Assembly: GCF_028293835.1 (NCBI RefSeq)
Contig: NZ_JAQGNX010000068.1
Location: 1 to 35,574, forward strand
Length of the DNA: 35,574 nt
Source of the DNA: Pseudomonas sp.
GTDB lineage: Bacteria; Pseudomonadota; Gammaproteobacteria; Pseudomonadales; Pseudomonadaceae
Direction of reading: 5' to 3'
Both the position numbers and the translations under genes were made by a program. Below the pieces are notes generated by a model. That model ran no database searches. It saw only the letters and a program-made list of their open reading frames with translations, and was not told where the DNA came from. Shown piece after piece: positions 18,201-26,351 of this stretch; position 1 is the stretch's first letter, and every line of letters starts with the position of its first letter.

Positions 18201-18383
18201 AACCACTTCGGCACCTTGACCGCATTTGTGCCGGGACGTGCGGCTGAAGCGTTTAAATTTACCTCTGCGCTGCCGGTGCAAGTGCTGAAAGGCATGGCCC
18301 CGATTCTGAATCCCTACCTGATGCCAGGCACTCATACCGAATGCCAAGTGCCGCCCGCTACGTTGCAAGCCAGCGCTCAATAA
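15258..18383 (+). CDS. Large class A penicillin-binding protein (transglycosylase/transpeptidase)
   Basis: About 1041 residues, longer than typical class A PBPs (700-850). After a basic N-terminus (PPRRKRYGWR) there is one membrane anchor at about 37-53. The transglycosylase domain shows the catalytic Glu in LLFIENRDL and the motif AGGSTLATQLEK near 226. The transpeptidase domain has SxxK as STAK (516-519), SxN as SIN (622-624) and KTG at 946-948 in GGKTGTGDNR. The 320-residue distance between SIN and KTG marks a large insertion. The start at 15258 (MGALWHSDS) is preferred over a TTG at 15216, although its ribosome-binding site is weak. It polymerises and crosslinks peptidoglycan in the periplasm; its special role is not evident. 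Confidence 0.85.
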   Translation: MGALWHSDSKKTVVPADGLDDTPLPKPPRRKRYGWRLFWLVSVIGLVALGFALSAEIHSSRLQAREFSRFGSQLAYSMQSGPSTAIVYPGDGPFDKRLGYSALGEFLPRLLKRDYLITQQVRFSPDLLGYSQRGFFVPYQEKIQAGLSITDCQGSPLYQYVYPQQLYPDFASIPPLVVNSLLFIENRDLLDPKQPKANPAVDWPRFAKAAASQVAKVFSLAGQSAGGSTLATQLEKYRHSPDGLTQSGAEKLRQMISASVRAYQTGQDTLDARQRVVRDYLNSVPLSAVPGHGEVHGLAEGLRVWYGADFDVVNQQLRATGANPRSLAERGLALRQVLSLVIAQRRPSHYLSRGREELAQLTDSHIRLLAQNRVIDQALANAALDSVVTYRDWAQQPTIQMIETDKGISVARSRLSVLLNRPLYDLDRLDLSATSTLQNNLQTSVSQYLQDLADPAVAGKLGLIGEHLLTPTNTAQVRYSFTLFERGPDGSRVRVQTDNTDQPFDINEGSKLELGSTAKMRVLTTYLEIISELHQRYAGQSPSELKKVPVEEPDRLTRWAVDYLAQNKDQNLPKMLAAALDRQYSASPYEGFFTGGGMHTFHNFRNEDNGRSPSLRDALRESINLPFIRLMRDLVRYSIYQSPNSSAQLLKDDDYPQRQEYLSQFADREGKVYLLRFWKRYKGKSTQERLDTFLDSIHPTAIRMAAVHRYLLPEADQIAFNAFVRAHLAESKVATEKLTDKRLDELYQNYGPGAYDLPDQGFIAKVHPLDLWLVGYLLKNPDAQFKEVVAASQMERQEVYSWLFKSRHKSARDTRIRTMLEIEAFTEIHKRWLRVGYPFEYLVPSLATAIGSSGDRPAALAELIGIIQNDGIRLPVLRIDSLHFAAGTPYETRLTNNPDLGKRVLPSEVATAMREALSQVVDAGTAKRVQGIFKLADGSTLAMGGKTGTGDNRLESIGARGRILGSKSINRTATFVFYIGDNHFGTLTAFVPGRAAEAFKFTSALPVQVLKGMAPILNPYLMPGTHTECQVPPATLQASAQ

Positions 18384-18409
18384 GAACCGCTCGTCTCTGG
18401 CGCTTGCGC

Positions 18410-18445
18410 TTAAGTTAAGATATATCTTAAGGTATATCTAACTTA
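18410..18445. promoter_or_regulatory. Palindromic operator of the PadR/NfeR-like regulator
   Basis: A perfect 16-bp palindrome TTAAGATATATCTTAA (18415-18430) is nested in a larger interrupted inverted repeat whose arms begin TTAAGTTAAG and end CTAACTTAA. The block is AT-rich and sits 18 bases before the ATG of the PadR gene, over the expected promoter. This arrangement fits autoregulation by a PadR dimer, as known for E. coli NfeR (YqjI). Confidence 0.65.
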
Positions 18446-18462
18446 ACCAAGAGACAGAGAAA

Positions 18463-19047
18463 ATGAGAGAAACAGGTGATCATCCCCACCACCATCCCCA
18501 TCACCGCGAACACGGTGATGGTCGCGATGGTTTCGAAAAACGCCCCGGTCGTGAACGCGGCGGTCGTGGCCCTCGGGTTTTCGCCCCCGGCGACCTCAAG
18601 TTATTGTTACTGGCTTTAATCGCCGAGCAACCCTGCCATGGCTACGACCTGATCCGTCAGATTGAAGGTATGTTCGACGGCGCCTATAGCCCGAGTCCCG
18701 GTGTGATTTATCCGACGCTGACCTTTCTTGAGGAAAGCGAATTGATCCTTGGCGATGCGGTTGGCGGCAAGAAGCACTACACGGTTACCGACGCGGGTCG
18801 GCAGTCGTTGGCGGATCAAGCCATCGCTTTGGACGGCGTAAAGATGCGCATCGATGTGAGTAAGCGCTCGTTACGCGGCCATGATCGGCCGGCAGAAATT
18901 CACGAGGCTGTGCATAACCTTCGGCATGCCTTGCAGTTGCACCACGGACGCTGGAATGCGGACGAAATCCTGCGGGTCCGGGATCTGTTGAACAACACCG
19001 CCAAAGCCATTGTGGATGGTCCGCTCAACGCGCCGGAGAACACTTGA
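18463..19047 (+). CDS. nfeR: PadR-family metal-responsive regulator, NfeR (YqjI)-like
   Basis: The 194-residue protein begins with a His-rich tail (ten His in residues 7-17, DHPHHHPHHREHG) and an Arg/Gly stretch, then a PadR winged helix at about 42-112 (FAPGDLKLLLLALI, CHGYDLIRQIE, SPGVIYPTLTFLEE, GKKHYTVTDAGR) and a helical dimerisation tail. This is the architecture of E. coli YqjI/NfeR, where nickel or iron binding relieves repression of the ferric reductase gene next to it. Here the reductase gene follows with a 1-base overlap (TGATG). The palindrome before the start is the probable operator. Confidence 0.82.
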   Translation: MRETGDHPHHHPHHREHGDGRDGFEKRPGRERGGRGPRVFAPGDLKLLLLALIAEQPCHGYDLIRQIEGMFDGAYSPSPGVIYPTLTFLEESELILGDAVGGKKHYTVTDAGRQSLADQAIALDGVKMRIDVSKRSLRGHDRPAEIHEAVHNLRHALQLHHGRWNADEILRVRDLLNNTAKAIVDGPLNAPENT

Positions 19048-19832
19048 TGAATTCGCAGCAGCACGACATTCAACCGCAGGCTATTCACCGTGTCAGCCAT
19101 GAAATAAAACGACGCAAACTGGAGGTGATCCGGGTCATCGACGTGACCCCGCGCATGCGCCGCGTCACCCTGAGTGGTCCACAACTGGAGGGGTTTGTCA
19201 GCCTGGGGACCGATGATCATGTGAAATTGATCTTCGCCCAAACACCAGAAGAGCAGGCCCTGTTGGAAACCTTCGTTCCGGGTGCACTGGCTGACGGCCC
19301 GCGTCCAGCCATGCGCGATTACACGCCTCGGCGTTACGACCCGAAGACCGGCGAGTTGGATATCGATTTTGTCCTTCACGGCGAAGGCCCGGCTGCGACA
19401 TGGGCCGAGCAAGCCACAGCGGGGCAATACCTGCACATCGCCGGACCTCGTGGTTCGATGATCGTGCCCGATATTTTCGACAGCTATTTACTGATCGGCG
19501 ACGAAACGGCGCTGCCGGCGATTGCTCGTCGTGTAGAAAGCCTGCCCGCCAACCGCGCGGCCTTGGTGGTGGTAGAAATTGAGGATTCAGCCGAACAGCA
19601 GACCTTCAATAGCCCTGCGCAGGTTGACGTGATCTGGATAGTGCGTAGCGAGCAAAACCTGGTTGATGTGGTGCGTAAGCTTGAAATGCCCGAAGGCGAG
19701 TTATACGCCTGGGTCGCCACTGAAGCGGGCCTGTCACGCAAGGTGCGGCGGGTGTTACTGAATGAGTTCGGACTTAGCGAACAGCAAGTTAAAACTTCGG
19801 GTTACTGGCGGGTAGAGGGTGCGGTTGATTAA
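19047..19832 (+). CDS. nfeF: Siderophore-interacting protein / NAD(P)H-dependent ferric-chelate reductase, NfeF-like
   Basis: The 261-residue flavoprotein of the SIP (ViuB/YqjH) family has an N-terminal FAD-binding barrel with VTPRMRRVTLSG, GTDDHVKLIF and the flavin motif MRDYTPRRYD, then GPAATWAEQATAGQYLHIAGPRG, and a C-terminal nucleotide-binding half with YLLIGDETALPAI and a final YWRVEG. It reduces ferric siderophores in the cytoplasm and frees iron. The ATG at 19047 has GGAG upstream and overlaps the regulator's stop; a TTG at 19044 is less likely. Translation is coupled to the NfeR-like gene, which argues for iron- or nickel-controlled expression. Confidence 0.88.
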   Translation: MNSQQHDIQPQAIHRVSHEIKRRKLEVIRVIDVTPRMRRVTLSGPQLEGFVSLGTDDHVKLIFAQTPEEQALLETFVPGALADGPRPAMRDYTPRRYDPKTGELDIDFVLHGEGPAATWAEQATAGQYLHIAGPRGSMIVPDIFDSYLLIGDETALPAIARRVESLPANRAALVVVEIEDSAEQQTFNSPAQVDVIWIVRSEQNLVDVVRKLEMPEGELYAWVATEAGLSRKVRRVLLNEFGLSEQQVKTSGYWRVEGAVD

Positions 19833-19835
19833 GTC

Positions 19836-19858
19836 TCGCCAACACGTTGGCTCCGCAC
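19836..19858. repeat. Diverged REP-type element
   Basis: TCGCCAACACGTTGGCTCCG matches the REP core at 4969 and 26241 with two changes and lies directly after the reductase stop, in the convergent gap before the Pr6Pr gene. Confidence 0.6.
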
Positions 19859-19882
19859 GGGCTGCACAGGCGAGGCGGTTGA

Positions 19883-20548
19883 TCAGATACACCGCGTCCG
19901 GCCCTTTAGCCAATCGAGGATCAGCAGCACGCTGGATATAAGCAGAAATCCACCCAAAACCCCGATCGCGTTAACAAACGCCTGTGGATAACCCAAGACA
20001 CCTGCATCGATGAACGGATACATGTAGTCGCTGACCAGTTCGCCGCGTAGCAGGACGTAGGCGAAATACACCAGCGGATAGGCAGACCACAGCAGCACAT
20101 GCTTGATGCGCAACATCCCCTTGGGCACGTACAGCCACCAATACGCCAGAAATAACACGGGCAATAGGTCGTGGAGTAATCCATCGGCAACCCATTGCAA
20201 CCCTTGGGGATTCCACAGCGAGCGCAGTAACAGGTTATAGGCGATGCTCACTAACAGGATGCTGGCGGCAATCCCGCCGACGACCCAGGGCGTGCGCAAG
20301 AACCGGTGACCGCAACTGTTCCTCGCACTCAGCGTGCAGGTCAGCGCGGCGGCTACAAGCGTGTTGGTGATGATGGTGAAAAAACTGAAAAAACGCACCA
20401 CTCCGGCCAAGAGGCTGGCATGGTCGAGCCAACGTGCGGACAGAATCAGGTAAAGCTGGATGGCCAGTGCAGACCAGCCGAGCACCGCTGCTACCAGAGC
20501 AAAGCGCCGCTGCCCTGGCGACAGCAGAATGTGTTGATGAAGGATCAT
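19883..20548 (-). CDS. Pr6Pr-family integral membrane protein
   Basis: The 221-residue protein has six predicted helices, with RFFSFFTIITNTLVAAALT, LLHDLLPVLFLAYWWLYVPKG, SAYPLVYFAYVLLRGE and YMYPFIDAG, all typical of the Pr6Pr (FAR-17a/AIG1-like) group. The function of bacterial members is not established; eukaryotic relatives in the wider group are lipid hydrolases, which is only a distant hint. A VF530 gene on the same strand ends eight bases upstream, so the two are probably co-transcribed. Confidence 0.8.
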   Translation of the reverse strand: MILHQHILLSPGQRRFALVAAVLGWSALAIQLYLILSARWLDHASLLAGVVRFFSFFTIITNTLVAAALTCTLSARNSCGHRFLRTPWVVGGIAASILLVSIAYNLLLRSLWNPQGLQWVADGLLHDLLPVLFLAYWWLYVPKGMLRIKHVLLWSAYPLVYFAYVLLRGELVSDYMYPFIDAGVLGYPQAFVNAIGVLGGFLLISSVLLILDWLKGRTRCI

Positions 20549-20556
20549 CCAGGCAT

Positions 20557-20787
20557 TCAGCCTTTGCTGCGTTGCAGTTTCAGGTACAAGCCTTCCACTT
20601 TTTCCCGCGCCCAGGGCGTCTTACGCAAAAATGTCAGGCTCGATTTGATGCTGGGATCGCTTTTAAAGCAGCGAATATCAATATTTTCGGCCAAGCCTGA
20701 CCATTCGTAATGGGCCACCAGGGCTATAAGAATCTGCTCCAGCGTTACGCCGTGCAGAGCATTGCTATTAGATATCGTCATGCTCAA
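20557..20787 (-). CDS. VF530-family protein (DUF2132)
   Basis: The 76-residue protein contains [22 protein letters not shown], then [30 protein letters not shown], the whole-length signature of the VF530 family, a small helical fold described as similar to DNA-binding domains. Its role is unknown. Start codons at residues 1 and 3 (MSM) are both possible. It leads a two-gene unit with the Pr6Pr protein. Confidence 0.85.
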   Translation of the reverse strand: MSMTISNSNALHGVTLEQILIALVAHYEWSGLAENIDIRCFKSDPSIKSSLTFLRKTPWAREKVEGLYLKLQRSKG

Positions 20788-21193
20788 CCTTCGAAATAAT
20801 TAGGGGAGCGTGCCCCTCAGGGTGCGCACCTTAGCTGAGCCTTAAGGCTACGCAAAGGGACAAACGTTTTCGGCAATCAGTTCAACTGTTACATAACCCG
20901 CAATGGACCCTGTCACTTTCCCCACTTTTTCTTCGCGGCTCAAATCACTATTCTGCCCCACGGTTAGCTGAATCGATTAACCCGCAGCAAAAACATGCGC
21001 GTGCGGCAGGGACCTGAACTCTGCGCACCATGCGATGCCTATGAACAAACCCCAGCGAACCCAGATCAAGCAGTCATGCTCTCAAGCGACCGAATCGTCG
21101 GACGTTGAGGGCACGAATCTGTCCGAGCCAGGCTCATAGGTAAGCAATGCGAATGCAGCGGCGATCCTTAATTGTCATGGAGAAAACAACACT
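20788..21193. other. 406-base non-coding region upstream of gcd
   Basis: This divergent gap separates the VF530 gene from gcd and should hold the promoters of both. The half near gcd carries many in-frame stops in all readings. I saw no convincing palindrome, tRNA or terminator; a 34-codon open frame at 21035-21139 lacks a ribosome-binding site and is not called. Confidence 0.5.
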
Positions 21194-23632
21194 ATGAGCA
21201 CTGATGGTGCTTTAAGCAGAACTCGCCTGTTACCGACATTGCTCGGTTTGGTATTTCTGGTAATGGGCTTGGCCATGCTGGCCGGCGGCGTGGAACTGCT
21301 CCAACTGGGAGGTTCGCCGTACTACCTGATAGCAGGTGTCTGCATTGCGATCACCGGCGTGCTGCTGATCATGGGCCGTCGCGCCGCGATTGGCCTGTAT
21401 GCGCTGGTGTTATTCGCCAGCACCGTATGGTCATTGTGGGAAGTCGGCCTGGACTGGTGGCAATTGGTCCCACGTCTGGCGCTATGGTTTGCCCTGGGTA
21501 TCGTGCTTTTGCTGCCATGGTTACGCCGCCCATTGTTATTGCGCGGGCAGTCCTCTGCCATCGGCACACGGGCATTAAGCCTGGCGGTGATCTTCGCAGG
21601 GTTGACCGCACTGGCCAGCCAATTCACCAACCCAGGTGAAATCAAGGGTCAGCTGGACCGCGAAACTGCGGGCACTACCAGCGCCGCCCCGGCTATGCCC
21701 GACGGTGACTGGCAGTCTTACGGTCGCACTGCTTTCGGTGATCGGTATTCGCCACTGGCGCAAATCACCCCGGAAAACGCTGGCAAGCTGGTACCTGCCT
21801 GGACTTACCGCACAGGCGATATTCCTGGGCCGAACGATCCGGGTGAAACCACTGCCGAGAACACCCCCCTCAAGGTTAACGGCATGCTCTATGTATGCAC
21901 GCCGCACAGCCAAGTGATCGCATTGGATCCGGACACCGGTAAAGAGCTGTGGAGATTCGACCCGAAGATCAGCACGCAGAAAGCGGCTAACTTCAAAGGT
22001 TGGGCGCACATGACCTGCCGTGGTGTGGCGTATCACGATGATGCTGCCTACGCGGCTGTTCCAGCTACGGCCACGGCGGTTCCTGCACAAAGCCCGACTG
22101 CGCCAGCTGTAACAGGCACCTCCGCCAATTCGTGCCCACGTCGCCTGTTTCTGCCGACCGCTGACACCCGCCTGATCGCCTTGAACGCCGACACCGGCAA
22201 ATTGTGCGAAGGCTTCGGCGACAAAGGCTCCATCGATCTGGGCACCAACATTGGCACCTTTGAACCGGGCGGCTACTACTCCACGTCGCCACCGGCGGTG
22301 ACACAGAACCTGGTTGTCATCGGCGGTCACGTTTCCGATAACGTCTCTACCGATGAGCCTTCCGGTGTGATTCGTGCGTTCGACGTACACACCGGTCGTT
22401 TGGTCTGGAACTGGGACAGCGGCAACCCGGATGACACCACGCCTATCGCACCGGGGAAAACCTACACTCGCAACTCGCCTAACATGTGGTCGATGTTCGC
22501 GGTGGATGAAAAGCTCGGCATGCTGTACCTGCCAATGGGCAACCAGATGCCTGACCAATGGGGCGGCAATCGCACCCCTGAGTCAGAGAAATACAGCGCT
22601 GGCTTGACCGCCCTGGACATCAACAGCGGACACGTGCGCTGGACCTTCCAGTTCACTCACCATGACCTGTGGGACATGGACGTGGGCGGCCAGCCAACGT
22701 TAATGGACATCAAAACCGCCAGCGGCATGAAGCAATCGGTACTGGCTTCGACCAAGCAGGGCAGCATCTATGTGTTGGACCGTACCAACGGTAAGCCTGT
22801 GGTTCCGATTAACGAAATTCAGGTGCCACAAGGCGCGGTTGCTGGCGATCACACGTCGCCGACTCAGCCTAAATCGGACCTGAACTTCATGCCACCGCCG
22901 CTTAAAGAACGCGACATGTGGGGCGTGACTCCGTTTGATCAGATGCTGTGCCGTATCGACTTCAAGTCACTGCGTTATGACGGCCCGTTTACGCCGCCAT
23001 CACTGCAAGGCTCGATCGTTTATCCCGGCAACTTTGGCGTGTTCGACTGGGGCGGTATTTCGGTTGATCCAGTGCGTCAGATCGCTTTCGTGAACCCGGA
23101 CTACATGGCGTTTAAATCGCGATTGGTGCCGGCCGCTGACGTTGCCGGTGGCCCAGGCCGCAAGAGTGAAACCCAAGGCGTGCAGCCCAACAAAGGCGCG
23201 CCGTATGGCGTGATCCTCGAAGCGATGCTGTCGCCACTGGGCTTGCCATGCCAAGCGCCAGCGTGGGGTTATGTTGCGGCGGTGGACTTGACCAATCACA
23301 CCACCATTTGGAAACACAAGAACGGCACCGTGCGTGACAGCTCGCCAATTCCGATGCCGTTGACCATGGGTGTACCCAGTCTGGGCGGGACTTTCATCAC
23401 CAAAGGTGGCGTAGCCTTCCTCAGCGCAACCCTCGACCAGTACCTGCGTGCCTACGATGTTCGTAACGGTAAGCAACTGTGGGAAGGTCGCCTGCCTGCG
23501 GGCGGCCAGACCACACCAATGACGTACACCGGCAAGAACGGCAAGCAATACGTGCTAGTCATGGCCGGCGGTCACGGTTCACTGGGGACTAAACAAGGCG
23601 ATTACATCCTGGCATTCAAACTGCCGGACTGA
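21194..23632 (+). CDS. gcd: Membrane-bound PQQ-dependent glucose dehydrogenase
   Basis: The 812-residue protein has five N-terminal helices (to about residue 140) and a C-terminal eight-bladed quinoprotein propeller. It oxidises glucose to gluconolactone in the periplasm and feeds electrons to ubiquinone. Family markers are SYGRTAFGDRYSPLAQI, HMTCRGVAYHDD (PQQ-binding His), PMGNQMPDQWGGNRTPE, HHDLWDMD (catalytic Asp), STKQGSIYVLDRTNGKP (Lys), and the end LPAGGQTTPMTY with GGHGSLGTKQGDYI. All key residues known from E. coli Gcd are present. It is a single-gene unit followed by a strong terminator. In Pseudomonas this activity underlies gluconate production and acid release. Confidence 0.96.
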   Translation: MSTDGALSRTRLLPTLLGLVFLVMGLAMLAGGVELLQLGGSPYYLIAGVCIAITGVLLIMGRRAAIGLYALVLFASTVWSLWEVGLDWWQLVPRLALWFALGIVLLLPWLRRPLLLRGQSSAIGTRALSLAVIFAGLTALASQFTNPGEIKGQLDRETAGTTSAAPAMPDGDWQSYGRTAFGDRYSPLAQITPENAGKLVPAWTYRTGDIPGPNDPGETTAENTPLKVNGMLYVCTPHSQVIALDPDTGKELWRFDPKISTQKAANFKGWAHMTCRGVAYHDDAAYAAVPATATAVPAQSPTAPAVTGTSANSCPRRLFLPTADTRLIALNADTGKLCEGFGDKGSIDLGTNIGTFEPGGYYSTSPPAVTQNLVVIGGHVSDNVSTDEPSGVIRAFDVHTGRLVWNWDSGNPDDTTPIAPGKTYTRNSPNMWSMFAVDEKLGMLYLPMGNQMPDQWGGNRTPESEKYSAGLTALDINSGHVRWTFQFTHHDLWDMDVGGQPTLMDIKTASGMKQSVLASTKQGSIYVLDRTNGKPVVPINEIQVPQGAVAGDHTSPTQPKSDLNFMPPPLKERDMWGVTPFDQMLCRIDFKSLRYDGPFTPPSLQGSIVYPGNFGVFDWGGISVDPVRQIAFVNPDYMAFKSRLVPAADVAGGPGRKSETQGVQPNKGAPYGVILEAMLSPLGLPCQAPAWGYVAAVDLTNHTTIWKHKNGTVRDSSPIPMPLTMGVPSLGGTFITKGGVAFLSATLDQYLRAYDVRNGKQLWEGRLPAGGQTTPMTYTGKNGKQYVLVMAGGHGSLGTKQGDYILAFKLPD

Positions 23633-23650
23633 TTCGCACGAGGGGTAAAT

Positions 23651-23686
23651 AAAAAGGCGGCTACCGAGAGGTAACCGCCTTTTTTA
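23651..23686 (+). terminator. Rho-independent terminator after gcd
   Basis: The stem AAGGCGGCTACC pairs with GGTAACCGCCTT with one G-T pair around a short loop, followed by TTTTTTA. It begins 18 bases after the gcd stop. The A-run on the 5' side makes it partly bidirectional. Confidence 0.9.
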
Positions 23687-23812
23687 TTGGTTGCAGACAA
23701 TCCCGTGCAGGCGCTGCGCAACCTAAGCTGTGATCAATCTATTTGTCGGCGCCATTGAAACGCGCTCTGCCATACCCCATCTAAACAGCATATTCAATTA
23801 TGCAGGTGCCCC

Positions 23813-26230
23813 ATGAGCGACCAGCACACCGACTCAGCGACTGTGTCAGACGACGTTAATGCAGAACACGAAGTAGCCTCTAGTCCAAGCACCAGCCTGG
23901 CCTTGCCGGGGCAGAACCTCCCGGACAAGGTTTACATCATTCCGATTCACAACCGTCCGTTCTTCCCGGCCCAAGTGCTGCCGGTGATTGTCAACGAAGA
24001 GCCTTGGGCCGAGACCCTTGAGCTGGTGAGCAAATCCGACCACCATTCCCTGGCGCTGTTCTTCATGGACACGCCACCCGACGACACCCGCCATTTCGAC
24101 ACCGACGCCCTGCCGGAATACGGCACGTTGGTAAAGGTGCATCACGCCAGCCGCGAAAACGGCAAGCTGCAATTCGTTGCCCAAGGCCTGAGCCGCGTGC
24201 GCATTCGTACCTGGCTGAAACATCATCGCCCGCCGTATCTGGTGGAGGTCGAATACCCGCAGACGCCGGTTGAGCCAACCGATGAGGTCAAGGCTTACGG
24301 CATGGCCCTGATCAACGCGATTAAAGAACTGCTGCCGCTCAATCCGCTCTACAGCGAAGAGCTGAAGAACTACCTGAACCGCTTCAGCCCCAACGATCCT
24401 TCGCCACTGACCGATTTCGCTGCCGCGCTGACCTCGGCCACCGGCGTTGAATTGCAGGAAGTGCTCGATTGCGTGCCCATGCTCAAACGCATGGAAAAAG
24501 TCCTGCCGATGCTGCGTAAAGAAGTTGAAGTCGCGCGGCTACAAAAAGAAATATCCGCTGAAGTGAACCGCAAAATCGGCGAGCATCAGCGCGAGTTCTT
24601 CCTCAAGGAACAACTTAAGGTCATTCAGCAAGAGCTGGGGCTGAGCAAAGACGACCGCAGCGCCGACATCGAACAGTTCGAACAGCGTCTGGAAGGCAAG
24701 ACCCTGCCGCCTCAAGCGCGCAAGCGCATTGACGAGGAGATAAGCAAACTCTCGATTCTCGAGACCGGTTCGCCGGAATATGCCGTCACCCGAAACTACC
24801 TGGACTGGGCCAGCTCGGTGCCGTGGGGCGTATACGGCAAGGACAAGCTCGACCTCAAGCACGCGCGCAAAGTGCTCGATCAGCACCATGCAGGGCTGGA
24901 CGACATCAAGAGCCGGATTCTAGAGTTTCTTGCGGTAGGCGCTTATAAGGGCGAGATCAGCGGTTCCATCGTGCTGCTGGTCGGGCCGCCAGGCGTGGGT
25001 AAAACCAGCGTTGGTCGTTCGATTGCCGAATCCCTGGGGCGGCCTTTCTACCGCTTCAGCGTCGGCGGCATGCGCGACGAAGCAGAGATCAAAGGCCACC
25101 GTCGCACCTACATCGGCGCACAACCAGGCAAGCTGGTTCAGGCGCTGAAAGATATGGAAGTGATGAACCCGGTGATCATGCTCGACGAGATCTACAAGAT
25201 GGGCCAGAGCTATCAGGTTGACCCCGCCTAGGCGCTGCTGGAAACCCTCGATCCGGAACAGAACGTGGAATTCCTCGATCACTACCTGGATCTGCGTCTG
25301 GACCTGTCGAAAGTGCTGTTTGTGTGCACCGCCAACACCCTGGACTCGATCCCCGGCCCGCTATTGGACCGGATGGAAGTGATTCGCTTGTCCGGTTACA
25401 TCACCGAAGAAAAACTCGCTATTGCCAAGCGTCACTTGTGGCCCAAGCAGTTGAACAAGGCTGGCGTGTCGAAGAACAGCCTGTCCATCAGCGACACCGC
25501 CCTGCGTCAGGTGATTGATGGCTATGCCCGGGAGGCCGGTGTTCGGCAACTGGAGAAACAGCTGGGCAAATTAGTGCGTAAGGCGGTAGTCAAGCTGATC
25601 GACAACCCGGAGCAGGTCATCAAGCTCGGTCCGAAAGACCTGGAAGCGTCCCTTGGGACCGTGGTTTTCCGTAACGAACAGGTGCTGTCGGGCACGGGGG
25701 TTATCACCGGCCTGGCCTGGACCAGCATGGGCGGCGCGACATTGCCGATCGAAGCGACCCGCATCCACACGCTTAATCGCGGCTTTAAACTCACTGGGCA
25801 ATTGGGCGATGTGATGAAGGAGTCTGCGGAAATCGCTTACAGCTACGTGAGTGCCAATCTTGCGCAGTTTGGTGGCGACCCGCGTTTCTTCGATGAAGCG
25901 TTCGTGCACTTGCACGTGCCTGAAGGCGCCACGCCCAAAGATGGCCCGAGCGCAGGCGTGACCATGGCCAGTGCCCTGCTGTCATTGGCACGCAACCAGG
26001 CGCCGAAGAAAGGCGTGGCCATGACTGGAGAGCTGACGCTGACTGGGCATGTACTGCCGATTGGCGGCGTGCGCGAGAAAGTCATCGCGGCTCGCCGGCA
26101 GAAGATCCATGAACTGATTCTGCCGGAACCTAACCGTGGCAACTTCGACGAGCTGCCGGAATACCTTAAAGAAGGCATCACCGTGCATTTCGCCAAACGG
26201 TTTTCCGATGTGGCGAAGATCTTGTTCTAG
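23813..26230 (+). pseudogene. lon: Second Lon-family ATP-dependent protease, interrupted by an in-frame amber codon
   Basis: The reading frame spans 805 codons with one TAG at 25229-25231 (codon 473). Before it lie the LON substrate domain (YIIPIHNRPFFPAQVLPVIV) and Walker A GPPGVGKT at 391-398; after it come sensor and protease parts with the Ser713-Lys756 dyad (PKDGPSAG; VREKVIA). The stop falls inside the invariant motif GDPASALLE, where Ser (TCG) is expected. Two nearby residues are also abnormal: Tyr461 in DEIYKM (normally DEIDKM) and Val469 in QVDPA (normally GDPA). If real, only the N-terminal and half of the ATPase part would be made, and a restart at 25265 could yield the protease domain alone. 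Its place before icp matches the accessory Lon (AsrA, PA0779) of P. aeruginosa, so a housekeeping lon is expected elsewhere. Confidence 0.85.
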
Positions 26231-26240
26231 GCTTTAATGC

Positions 26241-26310
26241 TTCGCCAACAAGTTGGCTCCTACACAGATATGCGCGTTCACCCTCCTGTAGGAGCCAACT
26301 TGTTGGCGAA
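26241..26310. repeat. Inverted REP doublet (REPIN-like) between lon and icp
   Basis: Two 24-base arms, 26241-26264 and 26287-26310, are perfect reverse complements with a 22-base spacer. Each arm contains GCCAACAAGTTGGC and ends in GTAGGAGC-type sequence. A transcript would fold into a long hairpin. Doublets of this kind are typical units moved by RAYT transposases in Pseudomonas. Confidence 0.85.
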
Positions 26311-26351
26311 AGGGCTATGCTCTCAGTCGTCTGTCTACGACTGGAGCCTCC

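Noticed and set aside
18481..18520. CAC/CAT-rich run at the start of the PadR gene as a simple repeat
   Set aside because: It is in frame and encodes the His-rich metal-binding tail known in NfeR proteins, so it is coding, not an independent repeat.
21035..21139. 34-codon plus-strand open frame upstream of gcd
   Set aside because: No ribosome-binding site, low-complexity content and no recognisable product.
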